Positions 33,449-42,632 are shown, counted from the stretch's first letter. The stretch is DNA of 64,000 bases from Paenibacillaceae bacterium (GCA_900766135.1 CAAFUF010000009.1:1-64000), one strand, 5' to 3'. Notes: generated by a model from the letters alone, not told the origin. Made by a program: numbers and translations.

Positions 33449-34564
33449 TTGCTGAAAATTGGTTCCCATGTTTCGTTCTCGGACAAGGGCCTGCCCAGTG
33501 CTACGGCCGAGGCGGTAACCTACGGCTCCAGCTCCTTCATGATATACACCGGAGCACCGCAAAATACGCGGCGTAAACCGATCGAATCGATGAATATTGA
33601 AGAAGGCCAGGCGGCGATGAGTCAGGCCGGCATCGGCGAAATCGTCGTCCACGCGCCTTACATTATTAATCTGGGTTCTTACAAATCCAACACGTACCAG
33701 CTTGCCGTCGACTTCCTGCAGGAGGAAATCCGCCGTACCCATGCGCTTGGCGTGCGCAATATTGTACTTCATCCCGGCGCTTTTACGGACAAGGATGCCG
33801 AATACGGGGTGAACCGCATTGCGGAGGGACTGAACGAAGTCCTGAACGGAACGGGCGAAACCGACGTTTGCATCGCGCTGGAAACGATGGCCGGCAAAGG
33901 GACGGAAATCGGCCGCAGCTTCGAGGAAATCGCGCAAATTATCGATAAGGTTCAACACAATGAGCGGTTAACCATCTGCCTCGATACCTGTCACATCCAT
34001 GATGCCGGGTATGATATCGTTAATGATCTGGACGGCGTCCTCAAGAAGTTCGACGATACGATCGGATTAAAGCGGATTGAAGTCGTTCATATTAATGACA
34101 GCAAAAACCCGGTAGGTGCGGCCAAAGACCGCCATACGCCGATCGGCTCCGGCTGGATCGGATTCGATGCGATCCACCGCGTCGTCCACCACGAGGCGCT
34201 GCAGGGCCGACCGTTCATTCTGGAGACGCCTTGGGTCGGGAAAGATCCGAAAACCCAACGTCCGATGTACGAAGTGGAGATTGCGCTGCTGCGCGGAAAC
34301 GTTGGCGAGCGGTTCGGCGAATCGTTCCTGAACGACGTAGAGCGCCTGGGCGACTTTTTTGCTAAGCAGGATATCGAGTCCCGTTCCTTCGTGCTGGATA
34401 CGTGGACGCTGCTCAAGAACGATGCCAAAGCCAAGAAAGCCGATCCGCGCGAGCCGATGGAGCGGCTGTACGATCTCGCGATGGAAGCCGGCCTGTTCCC
34501 GGAGCTTACGGAAGAGCAGGTGAACCAACGCCTGGTAGCCTGGTTTGCCGGCGCGGGTAAATAA
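33449..34564 (+). CDS. nfo: Endonuclease IV with C-terminal extension
   Basis: 371 aa. An AP endonuclease / deoxyribonuclease IV that nicks DNA 5' of abasic sites. All nine metal ligands are present by alignment: His68, His108, Glu145, Asp179, His182, His214, Asp227, His229 and Glu259. The catalytic core ends near residue 285. An extra C-terminal segment of about 85 residues is helical (SFLNDVERLGDFFAK, then MERLYDLAMEAGLFPELTEE). Usual members are about 280-300 residues. Start TTG 33449 behind AAAGGGGG. Confidence 0.85.
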   Translation: MLKIGSHVSFSDKGLPSATAEAVTYGSSSFMIYTGAPQNTRRKPIESMNIEEGQAAMSQAGIGEIVVHAPYIINLGSYKSNTYQLAVDFLQEEIRRTHALGVRNIVLHPGAFTDKDAEYGVNRIAEGLNEVLNGTGETDVCIALETMAGKGTEIGRSFEEIAQIIDKVQHNERLTICLDTCHIHDAGYDIVNDLDGVLKKFDDTIGLKRIEVVHINDSKNPVGAAKDRHTPIGSGWIGFDAIHRVVHHEALQGRPFILETPWVGKDPKTQRPMYEVEIALLRGNVGERFGESFLNDVERLGDFFAKQDIESRSFVLDTWTLLKNDAKAKKADPREPMERLYDLAMEAGLFPELTEEQVNQRLVAWFAGAGK

Positions 34565-34601
34565 CGAAGACATCATTTGGGGCAAGGGGAATGGACGAAC
34601 A

Positions 34602-35501
34602 ATGGATACGCATATCAAAACGGGAGGACAACCCGTTAAACCTTATGAGAGCAACCGCGCGCGCATGCTGATCTCCTGCCCGGACGGGCCGGGGATCGTC
34701 GCCGCGGTCTCCCGCTTCCTCTACGAGCATGGAGCGAATATCGTGCAATCGGACCAGTATACGATGGACCCGGAGGGCGGCATGTTTTTTATGCGGGTGG
34801 AATTCGATCTGGAAGGATTGGACGGGCGGATTGCGGCGCTAAGGAGCGATTTTGAGGCGATCTCTTCACAGTTCCGGATGCAATGGAACATTTATCAACT
34901 CAGTCGGAAGAAGAAGCTGGCGATCTTCGTATCCAAAGAGGATCACTGCCTGGTCGAGCTGTTATGGCAATGGCAAGCCGGCGATCTGGACGCCGAAATT
35001 TCCATGGTCGTGAGCAATCATCCGGATATGAAGGAATACGTCGAATCGTTCGGGATTCCTTATTACCACATTCCGGTCACGCCGGAGACGAAACGCGAAG
35101 CCGAGCAAAAACAGCTGGAGATCGTCGGCGGCAACGTTGATTTGATCGTGCTGGCGAGATACATGCAAATTGTTTCCCCGGCGTTGATCGAGCCGTACCG
35201 TAACCGCCTGATCAACATTCACCATTCGTTCCTGCCGGCGTTCGTGGGAGGTAAGCCGTACGCCCAAGCCTATGACCGCGGGGTCAAGATCATTGGGGCC
35301 ACCGCGCATTACGTCACCGAGGAACTGGACGGCGGCCCGATTATCGAGCAGGACGTGCAGCGCGTCAGCCACCGCGACGACGTGAACGAGCTAAAGCGAA
35401 TCGGGCGGACCATCGAGCGGGTCGTCCTGGCCCGGGCCGTGAAATGGCATATCGAGGACCGGATATTGGTGCATCAGAACAAGACGGTCGTGTTCAACTA
35501 A
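34602..35501 (+). CDS. purU: Formyltetrahydrofolate deformylase
   Basis: 299 aa. It hydrolyses 10-formyl-THF to THF and formate, feeding PurT or balancing one-carbon pools. An N-terminal ACT domain spans about 18-95 (MLISCPDGPGIVAAVSRFLY), then a formyltransferase-fold domain from about 103. The Asn205-His207-Asp243 triad sits in NIHHSFLPAF and ELDGGPII. ATG 34602 has AAGGGGAATGG upstream, 40 bases after nfo. Co-transcription with nfo is likely. Confidence 0.9.
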   Translation: MDTHIKTGGQPVKPYESNRARMLISCPDGPGIVAAVSRFLYEHGANIVQSDQYTMDPEGGMFFMRVEFDLEGLDGRIAALRSDFEAISSQFRMQWNIYQLSRKKKLAIFVSKEDHCLVELLWQWQAGDLDAEISMVVSNHPDMKEYVESFGIPYYHIPVTPETKREAEQKQLEIVGGNVDLIVLARYMQIVSPALIEPYRNRLINIHHSFLPAFVGGKPYAQAYDRGVKIIGATAHYVTEELDGGPIIEQDVQRVSHRDDVNELKRIGRTIERVVLARAVKWHIEDRILVHQNKTVVFN

Positions 35502-35533
35502 TCGGTGGCCTTGCCGATTACGTTTGGACAAAG

Positions 35534-35577
35534 AAAAACCGGCATCCTAGATGACTCTTCAGGGTGCCGGTTTTTGC
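35534..35577. terminator. Bidirectional terminator between purU and the RidA-family gene
   Basis: AAAAACCGGCA pairs with TGCCGGTTTTT with a G-U inner extension. T tracts lie on both sides. Confidence 0.85.
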
Positions 35578-35579
35578 CT

Positions 35580-35927
35580 TTACTCCGCTCCCCGGTAAGC
35601 GATCCCGTCGATCATCAGCAGACAGTCGCCGTCAATGAACTCCGTGGTGGAGGTCATGCGGGCGGGACATTGGTTTTGATCGAAATACTCGAAAAATACC
35701 TTTTCCATCTCGGGCAGGTCCTGAATATGCTTGAGATACACATTCACTTTCACCAACCGTTCAAGCGGGCATCCGCAGGTGGATAAAGTGGCCTTCAGTT
35801 GGGTGAACACATCGTGAATCTGCGCGGTGAAATCATCCCCGAATCCCCGATGCAGACCGAGAAATACATAGTCGCCGGCGGCAACGGCAGAGGAATAACT
35901 AAACGGAGTTGGAACCCGGGTAATCAT
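35580..35927 (-). CDS. RidA-family (YjgF/UK114) protein
   Basis: 115 aa, one compact domain. Typical RidA proteins hydrolyse reactive enamine/imine products of PLP enzymes. The substrate-binding Arg is kept (Arg90 in CPARMTSTTEF). The usual downstream ExEA motif reads MIDGIAY instead, so it may be a non-canonical RidA subgroup. ATG at 35927 behind AAGGAGG. Its promoter carries a LexA-type box, unusual for this family. Confidence 0.75.
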   Translation of the reverse strand: MITRVPTPFSYSSAVAAGDYVFLGLHRGFGDDFTAQIHDVFTQLKATLSTCGCPLERLVKVNVYLKHIQDLPEMEKVFFEYFDQNQCPARMTSTTEFIDGDCLLMIDGIAYRGAE

Positions 35928-35985
35928 GAAACGATCGCCTCCTTAGCTGATTGTTAGCCGATTTGTGAAGTGAATTCTTTCACAT

Positions 35986-36014
35986 AGTATAGAACATATG
36001 TTCCTCAAAAGCAA
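35986..36014 (-). promoter_or_regulatory. RidA-gene promoter with embedded LexA (SOS) box
   Basis: Reading leftward, TTGCTT (36009-36014), exactly 17 bases and TATACT (35986-35991). The spacer contains GAACATATGTTC (35992-36003), which matches GAAC-N4-GTTC, the Bacillus LexA/DinR box. Damage induction is inferred. Confidence 0.6.
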
Positions 36015-36132
36015 GTTGTTTTTGAAGATTATATAGGAACAAGCCAAAAAATGCTCATTTGCGGGGGAAGGGTTGGGAATAATGGAATAAGGGTATGGAA
36101 AAGGGGAGTAGGAAGTGCTACAATAGATAAAG

Positions 36133-36157
36133 TCAAAATGATTTTTTCAAAATGATT
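36133..36157 (+). repeat. Tandem 11-bp repeat before tkt
   Basis: TCAAAATGATT occurs at 36133-36143 and 36147-36157 (period 14). It may be an operator or a simple AT-rich duplication. Confidence 0.35.
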
Positions 36158-36226
36158 GTTTTGTAATCGGAGCGTTAAAGTTTCATGGTTTTCAACGATC
36201 TTTTCATAATTAAGGAGGAAACACGA

Positions 36227-38251
36227 ATGCCACTTTCAGACAACAATACGATCGACAATCTCTCGATCACCACCATTCGTACGCTGGCGATCGACGCGAT
36301 CGAGAAAGCGAAATCCGGCCATCCGGGGATGCCGATGGGCTCCGCCCCGATGGGTTATCAACTGTTCGCCAAAACGATGAACCATAATCCGGACGAACCA
36401 ACCTGGATCAACCGCGACCGTTTCGTCTTGTCCGCCGGCCACGGCTCCATGCTGCTGTACAGCTTGCTGCACCTGTCCGGTTACGACCTCCCGATGGAAG
36501 AAATCAAACAATTCCGCCAATGGGGCAGCAAAACCCCGGGTCACCCGGAGTTCGGCCACACCGCCGGCGTCGATGCGACAACCGGTCCGCTTGGCCAAGG
36601 TTTGGCGATGGCTGTGGGGATGGCGCTTGCGGAAACCCAACTGGCGGCTACTTATAATAAAGGCGATCTGAAAGTGGTCGATCACTATACGTACGGAATT
36701 TGCGGCGACGGCGACCTGATGGAAGGCGTAGCCAGCGAAGCGGCATCGCTTGCCGGACACCTGAAGCTCGGCAAATTGATTTTCCTGTACGACTCCAACG
36801 ACATCTCGCTGGACGGCAAGTTGAACCTCAGCTTCTCGGAAAACGTGCGTCAACGCTTCGAAGCTTACGGCTGGCAAACGCTGCGCGTGGAAGACGGCAA
36901 CGATCTGGCGGCCATCGAAGCGGCCATTGAAGAAGCGAAACGCGACACCGAACGTCCGACGCTGATCGAAGTGAAGACGATTATCGGCTACGGAAGCCCG
37001 AACAAGCAAGGCAAAGGCGGCCACGGCGGTACGCACGGCTCTCCGCTGGGCGCTGAAGAAGCGAAGCTGACCAAAGAGAATTACAAGTGGGTATATGAAG
37101 AAGATTTCTATGTTCCGCAAGAAGTGCGCGAGCATTTTGCCAAAGTCAAGGAACGCGGGATTGCAACCTATCAAGCTTGGCAAGAAACGTTCAAGCAATA
37201 TAAAGCGCAATATCCGGAGCTGGCTGCGCAATTCGAGCAAGCCATCGCCGGCGACCTGCCATCCAATTGGGATGCGAAACTGCCGAAATACAGCGTAACG
37301 GACAAAGCGGTTTCCACGCGCGTGGCTTCCGGCAACGCGCTCAACGGACTCGCTCCAAACGTACCGCAACTGCTGGGCGGCTCCGCCGACCTGGAGAGCT
37401 CGACGATGACGCATTTGAACGACTTGGCGATGTATACGCCGGAAACCCGCGACGGCCGCAACCTGTACTTCGGCGTACGCGAGTTCGGCATGGCAGCCGC
37501 GATGAACGGCATCATGCTGCACGGCGGCCTGAAAGTGTTCGGCGGCACGTTCTTCGTGTTCACGGACTACCTGCGTCCGGCCGTACGTTTGTCCGCGCTG
37601 ATGAAGCTGCCGGTCACCTACGTGCTGACGCATGACAGCATCGCGGTCGGCGAAGACGGCCCAACGCATGAGCCGATCGAACAGCTGGCTTCCTTGCGCA
37701 TCATCCCGGGCTTGACGGTCATCCGTCCGGCGGACGGCAACGAAACGTCGGCAGCATGGGCTTATGCGGTGGAGAACAAATCGAACCCGGTCGTGTTGGT
37801 GCTGACGCGCCAAAACCTGCCGATCCTGGAGAAAACAGCGGAAGCGGCTCGCGAAGGGATCAAACGCGGCGGTTACGTCGTATCCGATGCGAAGGACGGC
37901 AAACCGGTTGCGCAGATCATCGCCACGGGCTCCGAAGTCCAACTCGCGGTTAAAGCGCAAGCCGCTTTGGCTGAAGAAGGCATCCAGGTCCGCGTCATCA
38001 GCCTGCCGAGCTGGGATCTGTTCGATAAGCAGGATCAGGCTTATAAGGACTCCGTCATCCTGCCGGACGTCAAAGCCCGCGTTGCCGTGGAAATGGCGCA
38101 TCCGTTCGGATGGGAGCGTTTCGTCGGTGAGAAAGGCTCGATCATCGGCATCGATAAATTCGGGGCTTCCGCTCCTGGCGACAAGGTCATCGAAGAATAC
38201 GGCTTTACGGTCGAGAACGTGGTTAACCACGTGAAAGCTCAATTGAAGTAA
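36227..38251 (+). CDS. tkt: Transketolase
   Basis: A 674-aa TPP-dependent enzyme of the pentose phosphate pathway. It moves two-carbon units between ketose and aldose phosphates. The TPP-binding segment GDGDLMEGVASEAASLAGHL, the N-terminal RTLAIDAIEKAKSGHPG and DSIAVGEDGPTHEPIE are all transketolase signatures. Length is standard. ATG 36227 follows AAGGAGG; an ATG at 36185 lacks a site. Single gene with ppnP 33 bases downstream. Confidence 0.93.
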   Translation: MPLSDNNTIDNLSITTIRTLAIDAIEKAKSGHPGMPMGSAPMGYQLFAKTMNHNPDEPTWINRDRFVLSAGHGSMLLYSLLHLSGYDLPMEEIKQFRQWGSKTPGHPEFGHTAGVDATTGPLGQGLAMAVGMALAETQLAATYNKGDLKVVDHYTYGICGDGDLMEGVASEAASLAGHLKLGKLIFLYDSNDISLDGKLNLSFSENVRQRFEAYGWQTLRVEDGNDLAAIEAAIEEAKRDTERPTLIEVKTIIGYGSPNKQGKGGHGGTHGSPLGAEEAKLTKENYKWVYEEDFYVPQEVREHFAKVKERGIATYQAWQETFKQYKAQYPELAAQFEQAIAGDLPSNWDAKLPKYSVTDKAVSTRVASGNALNGLAPNVPQLLGGSADLESSTMTHLNDLAMYTPETRDGRNLYFGVREFGMAAAMNGIMLHGGLKVFGGTFFVFTDYLRPAVRLSALMKLPVTYVLTHDSIAVGEDGPTHEPIEQLASLRIIPGLTVIRPADGNETSAAWAYAVENKSNPVVLVLTRQNLPILEKTAEAAREGIKRGGYVVSDAKDGKPVAQIIATGSEVQLAVKAQAALAEEGIQVRVISLPSWDLFDKQDQAYKDSVILPDVKARVAVEMAHPFGWERFVGEKGSIIGIDKFGASAPGDKVIEEYGFTVENVVNHVKAQLK

Positions 38252-38284
38252 ATTAGAGCAGGAAGGAAGAAGGGAGAGGGGAAC

Positions 38285-38608
38285 GTGACAGAGCAATTGC
38301 AAAATGTAACCGTAGAGAAGCAAGCCAACATTTATTTCGACGGAAAAGTCACGAGCCGGACCGTTTGGCTTCCGGACGGAAGCAAACTGACGCTGGGGAT
38401 CATGCTCCCCGGGGAGTACGAATTCGGCACGGATTCGCTGGAAGTGATGGACATATTGTCCGGGGACCTGAAGGTGCTGCTTCCGGGCGAAACGCTGTGG
38501 CGGGAAATCAGCGGGCGCGGGACGTTCACCGTCCCCGCCAAGTCTTCCTTCAAGCTGGAGGTCCGCACCGTCACCGATTACTGCTGCTCTTATGGGGCAG
38601 GAGCTTAA
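38285..38608 (+). CDS. ppnP: Pyrimidine/purine nucleoside phosphorylase PpnP-like (DUF1255)
   Basis: A 107-aa cupin-fold protein. It shows the YaiE/PpnP pattern YFDGKVTSRTV, GEYEFGTDSLEVMDILSGDLKVLLPG and FTVPAKSSFKLEV. The E. coli protein phosphorolyses several nucleosides. Start GTG 38285 behind AAGGGAGAGG. It is probably co-transcribed with tkt, which links ribose phosphate release to the pentose phosphate pathway. Confidence 0.85.
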   Translation: MTEQLQNVTVEKQANIYFDGKVTSRTVWLPDGSKLTLGIMLPGEYEFGTDSLEVMDILSGDLKVLLPGETLWREISGRGTFTVPAKSSFKLEVRTVTDYCCSYGAGA

Positions 38609-38634
38609 GTCGTAGCGTCCTCATGGCCTAGCAA

Positions 38635-38678
38635 AAAGGCAGGTATCAGCGATTCAACCTTCGCTGTACCTGCCTTTA
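38635..38678. terminator. Terminator after ppnP, bidirectional
   Basis: AAAGGCAGGTA (38635-38645) pairs with TACCTGCCTTT (38667-38677), with an inner AGCG/CGCT stem. It also faces the end of the leftward dehydrogenase. Confidence 0.85.
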
Positions 38679-38706
38679 TGTTCATTTTCCAAAGCTCAGC
38701 TTCCAC

Positions 38707-39606
38707 TTAGTCGCCGATTTGTTTGCCGATCCAGGCTTCATACACTTTGACGATGGAGGAGAGGTCCTCGTCGCCGAAGCCTTGGGTTTGGCCCGCCTGG
38801 AACAGGCTTTTGGCCAAGCTCAGCATCGGCGACGGAATGCCCGAGCCGTCGGTCAGCGCGGACGCGAGCTTCAGATCCTTCAGCATCAGCGCCAGCGAGA
38901 ATTGGTTCGTGAAATCATGCTCGATGATTTTGCGTCCCTTGAGCTCCGCCGCTTTGCTGCCGGCGGAACCGAGCTGCACGAGTTCCAGGAAGCGCTCCGC
39001 CGGCAGACCCGATTTGGCGGCGATGGCAAAACCTTCGGCCAATGCCAGATTGTTGATGCCGACGATCGTGTTATGAGCCAGCTTGGCGACGGCGCCGCTG
39101 CCGTTGTCGCCCATGTGCAGCACTTTCTTGCCCATCGTGTCGAACAGATCCATCACCTGCGCCAGCGTCTCCGCGGAACCGCCGACCATAAATACGAGCG
39201 TGCCGTCGATCGCGGCCGGCGAACTGCCGGTGACCGGGGCGTCAAGGAATGCGCCTCCAAGGTCGGCGATCTGGGCGGCCAGCCGTTTGACGAGCGCCGG
39301 CGAGATGGTCGAGCAGTCGATCACGGTAGTTCCGGGCCGGATTCCCGCTAATAGGCCGTTCACGCCTTCGTACACTTCGGCGATGGACTCGTCGTTGCTG
39401 ACCATCGTGATTACGACGTCCGCCCCGGCGGCGGCATCCTTCGGCGAAGTGGCTACCGCGGCTCCCTGCCCGGCAAGGGGGGCTGCTTTGGATGTAGTCC
39501 GGTTAAACACGGTTACGGGATAACCTGCTTTCAGCAAGTTCGATGCCATAGGCGCACCCATCGTCCCGAGGCCGATAAATCCGATTTTTTTCAAGTTCGT
39601 CACCAT
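38707..39606 (-). CDS. 3-hydroxyisobutyrate dehydrogenase family reductase
   Basis: A 299-aa NAD(P)-dependent beta-hydroxyacid dehydrogenase (MmsB/GarR type). The Rossmann motif GLGTMG is at 12-17, the substrate-binding motif DAPVTGSSPAA at 121-131 and catalytic Lys174 in KLAHN. Likely substrates are 3-hydroxyisobutyrate, tartronate semialdehyde or a related acid, and the sequence does not settle it. ATG 39606 follows TTGGAAG, a weak site. It stands alone, convergent with ppnP. Confidence 0.85.
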   Translation of the reverse strand: MVTNLKKIGFIGLGTMGAPMASNLLKAGYPVTVFNRTTSKAAPLAGQGAAVATSPKDAAAGADVVITMVSNDESIAEVYEGVNGLLAGIRPGTTVIDCSTISPALVKRLAAQIADLGGAFLDAPVTGSSPAAIDGTLVFMVGGSAETLAQVMDLFDTMGKKVLHMGDNGSGAVAKLAHNTIVGINNLALAEGFAIAAKSGLPAERFLELVQLGSAGSKAAELKGRKIIEHDFTNQFSLALMLKDLKLASALTDGSGIPSPMLSLAKSLFQAGQTQGFGDEDLSSIVKVYEAWIGKQIGD

Positions 39607-39673
39607 CTTCCAAAAGAATTGAACATCATTTAATTATTTTAGCACGGCGCGTGGAAACCTGTATATTGTGCCC

Positions 39674-39702
39674 TTGTCATTGCCGGGAATTTACAGTATC
39701 CT
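39674..39702 (+). promoter_or_regulatory. Promoter of pgi
   Basis: TTGTCA (39674-39679), 17 bases and TATCCT (39697-39702), with an approximately 110-base leader. Confidence 0.55.
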
Positions 39703-39820
39703 AGTTTTAAGTTGTTTGAGGCGGCGTTCAGACCGGCTTTTTTTACCAGACAGCAGCATTTGAACGTTTCCTCTTGGATAGGTCAGTGTGATAAATATTA
39801 GACGGAGGAGAGTTTCAGCA

Positions 39821-41176
39821 ATGTCCAAAAAAGTGATGTTTGACTACAGCAAAGCCCTGCAATTCGTCGGGCAGCATGAGGTCGATTATTTTGCGGAGCC
39901 GATTCGCACGGCTCATGATCAGCTACATAAAGGTACCGGGGCAGGTTCCGACTTCTTGGGTTGGATTAACCTGCCGACCGACTATGATAAAGAAGAGTTC
40001 GCCCGCATCCAGAAAGCGGCAGCCAAGATTCAAAGCGATTCCGACGTCCTGATCGTCATCGGCATTGGCGGTTCCTACCTGGGCGCGCGCGCGGCGATCG
40101 AATCGCTGTCCCATTCGTTCTATAACTTGCTGCCGAAGGACAAGCGCAAGACGCCGGAAATTTATTTCGCCGGCAACAACATCAGTTCGACGTACGTGAA
40201 TCACCTGCTTGAACTGATCGAAGGTAAGGACTTCTCCGTGAACGTGATCTCCAAATCGGGGACGACGACGGAACCGGCGATCGCTTTCCGCATTTTCCGT
40301 GCGGCACTGGAGAAGAAATACGGCAAGGAAGAAGCGCGCAAGCGCATTTACGCGACGACCGACAAAGCCAAAGGGGCGCTGAAGAAGCTGTCCACCGAAG
40401 AAGGCTACGAAACGTTCGTCATTCCGGACGACGTGGGCGGACGTTATTCCGTCCTGACTGCGGTTGGCCTGTTGCCGATTGCGACCGCCGGTATTAATAT
40501 TGAAGAAATGATGCAAGGCGCAGCCGACGCGGCGAAGGAATTCAGCAACCCGAACCTCGCCGAGAACGCCAGCTACCAATATGCGGCTGTCCGCAACGCG
40601 TTGTACCGCAAAGGCAAAGTAACGGAAATCCTCGTCAACTACGAGCCTTCCCTGCACTACGTATCGGAATGGTGGAAACAGCTGTACGGCGAAAGCGAAG
40701 GCAAGGATTACAAGGGCATCTACCCGGCTTCGGTAGATTTCTCCACCGACCTGCATTCCATGGGTCAATTCATCCAGGAGGGCAACCGGAACATCTTCGA
40801 AACGGTGATCCAGGTAACCGAAGTGCCTAGCCACATCACCATCGAATCCGATCCGGCCGATCTGGACGGCTTGAACTTCCTGTCCGGCAAAACGCTCGAC
40901 TTCGTCAACAAAAAAGCGTTCCAGGGGACGCTGCTGGCGCATACCGACGGCCAAGTGCCAAACCTGGTCGTGAACGTGCCGGACATGACGCCGTATTCCT
41001 TCGGTTACCTGGTTTATTTCTTTGAAAAAGCCTGCGGCATCAGCGGTTACCTGCTGGGCGTCAACCCGTTCGACCAACCGGGCGTCGAAGCGTACAAGAA
41101 GAACATGTTCGCGCTGCTCGGCAAACCGGGGTACGAGAAGGAAAAGGCCGAACTGGAAGCTCGTCTTTCCGAATAA
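39821..41176 (+). CDS. pgi: Glucose-6-phosphate isomerase
   Basis: A 451-aa glycolytic isomerase, the Bacillus-type length. Signatures: VIGIGGSYLGARAAIESLSH (about 76-95), VISKSGTTTEPAIAFRIFRA and GGRYSVLTAVGLLPIATAG. QLYGESEGKDYKGIYPASVD and a C-terminal Lys in VEAYKKN complete the active site. ATG 39821 has GGAGGAG upstream. It connects glucose-6-P and fructose-6-P next to tkt. Confidence 0.95.
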   Translation: MSKKVMFDYSKALQFVGQHEVDYFAEPIRTAHDQLHKGTGAGSDFLGWINLPTDYDKEEFARIQKAAAKIQSDSDVLIVIGIGGSYLGARAAIESLSHSFYNLLPKDKRKTPEIYFAGNNISSTYVNHLLELIEGKDFSVNVISKSGTTTEPAIAFRIFRAALEKKYGKEEARKRIYATTDKAKGALKKLSTEEGYETFVIPDDVGGRYSVLTAVGLLPIATAGINIEEMMQGAADAAKEFSNPNLAENASYQYAAVRNALYRKGKVTEILVNYEPSLHYVSEWWKQLYGESEGKDYKGIYPASVDFSTDLHSMGQFIQEGNRNIFETVIQVTEVPSHITIESDPADLDGLNFLSGKTLDFVNKKAFQGTLLAHTDGQVPNLVVNVPDMTPYSFGYLVYFFEKACGISGYLLGVNPFDQPGVEAYKKNMFALLGKPGYEKEKAELEARLSE

Positions 41177-41210
41177 GCCAGGCAGATTCGTTCAAGTTAG
41201 TTAGCACCAG

Positions 41211-41250
41211 GAAGCAGTTCGCCGGGAATCCACCGGTGGAGCTGCTTCTT
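41211..41250 (+). terminator. Weak terminator after pgi
   Basis: GAAGCAGTTC (41211-41220) pairs with GAGCTGCTTC (41239-41248), with an inner CCGG pair. Only a short TT tail follows, so some read-through into the YigZ-family gene is likely. Confidence 0.5.
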
Positions 41251-41275
41251 GGCACATTCATAAGGATGGTCTCAT

Positions 41276-41908
41276 ATGCTGGAAAAGTACAAGACGGTCA
41301 GGCAAGCCGGAGAACAAGAAATCGTCATCAAGAAATCAAGGTTTATCGGGCACGTGAAACCGGTGGTAACCGAAGCCGATGCGCTTGGGTTTATCGAGGA
41401 GATCAAGAAGAAGCATTGGAATGCCACGCATAACTGTTCTGCGTACATGATCGGGGAACGGGACGAAATCCAGAAGCAATCGGATGATGGGGAGCCGAGC
41501 GGAACGGCCGGCAAGCCGATTTTGGAGGTGATCAAGAATCAGGGCCTCAAGAACGTCGCCATCGTCGTAACCCGGTATTTCGGAGGCATCATGCTAGGGG
41601 CGGGCGGCCTGATCCGTGCTTATACTGACGGAGCCGTCGCGGCGATCGAAGCGGGCGAAGCGATTACTCGTGTACTTCACCAGGAAGTGTTCGTGGAGCT
41701 GGATTACACCTGGCTGGGCAAGGTGGAGAATGAATTGCGTAACCGCGGCATCCGTACGGGAGATACGGGGTTTGCGGATAAGGTGACATTATGCTGTCTG
41801 CCGCTTCATCCGGAGGCGCAAGCCTTCAAGGAATGGATGACCGATTTGACGGGAGGGCAGGCCGTGATGACGGAAGGTGAAAAGGTTTATTTTATTGAAG
41901 GGGAATAA
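41276..41908 (+). CDS. YigZ/YvyE-family protein (UPF0029, IMPACT domain)
   Basis: 210 aa. The N-terminal IMPACT domain contains KSRFIGHVKPV and the family block DDGEPSGTAGKPIL at about 72-85, then VTRYFGGIMLGAGGLIRAY (about 99-117). The C-terminal DUF1949 domain is shorter. Role unknown; E. coli YigZ relatives have been linked to translation-related or protease functions. AAGGATGG precedes the ATG. It overlaps the TetR gene by 1 base (TAATG). Confidence 0.85.
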   Translation: MLEKYKTVRQAGEQEIVIKKSRFIGHVKPVVTEADALGFIEEIKKKHWNATHNCSAYMIGERDEIQKQSDDGEPSGTAGKPILEVIKNQGLKNVAIVVTRYFGGIMLGAGGLIRAYTDGAVAAIEAGEAITRVLHQEVFVELDYTWLGKVENELRNRGIRTGDTGFADKVTLCCLPLHPEAQAFKEWMTDLTGGQAVMTEGEKVYFIEGE

Positions 41909-42510
41909 TGCCTATGGCAAGAAGAGCAGTTGATCAGGAGTTGTCGAGAGAAAGAATTATGGAAGCGGCCCGGCACTTGTTCATCACCAAAGGGTACCGC
42001 GGGATTTCCATGAGGAGCATCGGCCAGCATTTGGGATACAGCCACGGCTCGCTTTATTATCACTTCAAGGAAAAAGCCGAGTTGTTTTACGCCATCGTGG
42101 TGAAAGATTTCGAGTCGCTGACCCATCTATGCGAACAGGTGACCAAACGGCCGCCTACCGACGGGCTGACCAAAGCGGAGCAGCTGATGCTGGAATTCAT
42201 CAAATTCGGCTTGGAGCATCCGCATCAATACGAAATCATGTTTATGCTCAGGGACGAGGAGATATTGGCGTACTGTCGCAGCGAACAGGCCAAATGCTTC
42301 AATATGTTCGAGTCCATCATCCGCAGTTTTTTGCAGGAGGAGAGGCATCCGCTGGAGAACAATCCGTCTCTTCCGCTCAGCATGTTTTTGGGGATGCATG
42401 GATTTATCTCTTACTACATCCAGGATCGGCTGACCTTTGAAGAGATTAAGCCGGCCGCTGTCGCACACGTCAAAATGTTAAGCCACAGCATTTACCGCAT
42501 AACGTCATAA
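41908..42510 (+). CDS. TetR-family transcriptional regulator
   Basis: 200 aa. The HTH is at about 14-60 (RERIMEAARHLFITKGYRGI, then SMRSIGQHLGYSHGSLYYHF). The C-terminal ligand domain is of the TetR_C_33-like type (KAEQLMLEFIKFGLEHPHQY). The ATG at 41908 overlaps the YigZ-family stop; an ATG at 41914 is an alternative. Co-transcribed with the YigZ-family gene. Target and effector unknown. Confidence 0.8.
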   Translation: MPMARRAVDQELSRERIMEAARHLFITKGYRGISMRSIGQHLGYSHGSLYYHFKEKAELFYAIVVKDFESLTHLCEQVTKRPPTDGLTKAEQLMLEFIKFGLEHPHQYEIMFMLRDEEILAYCRSEQAKCFNMFESIIRSFLQEERHPLENNPSLPLSMFLGMHGFISYYIQDRLTFEEIKPAAVAHVKMLSHSIYRITS

Positions 42511-42584
42511 GGCGTTTTTGTTTTCACTTCTCGCTTTATCCAATTACACCAGCATAGCATCAACACTTTATAACACTAATTGAC

Positions 42585-42632
42585 AAAACCGGCCAACCCA
42601 AGGTGAAGGTTTCTGGGGAAGGCTGGTTTTTT
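42585..42632 (+). terminator. Terminator after the TetR gene
   Basis: AAAACCGGCC (42585-42594... one G-U) pairs with GGCTGGTTTT and continues in a T6 tract. It lies in the 42511-42848 gap, which otherwise holds only the promoter described next. Confidence 0.75.

Noticed and set aside
36236..38323. A 695-residue open frame antisense to transketolase
   Set aside because: It mirrors the GC-rich third positions of tkt, has no ribosome binding site, no domain signature and His/Arg/Phe-rich composition typical of an antisense frame.
39923..41077. A 384-residue open frame antisense to pgi
   Set aside because: Same antisense artefact; pgi has full family motifs and a strong ribosome site.
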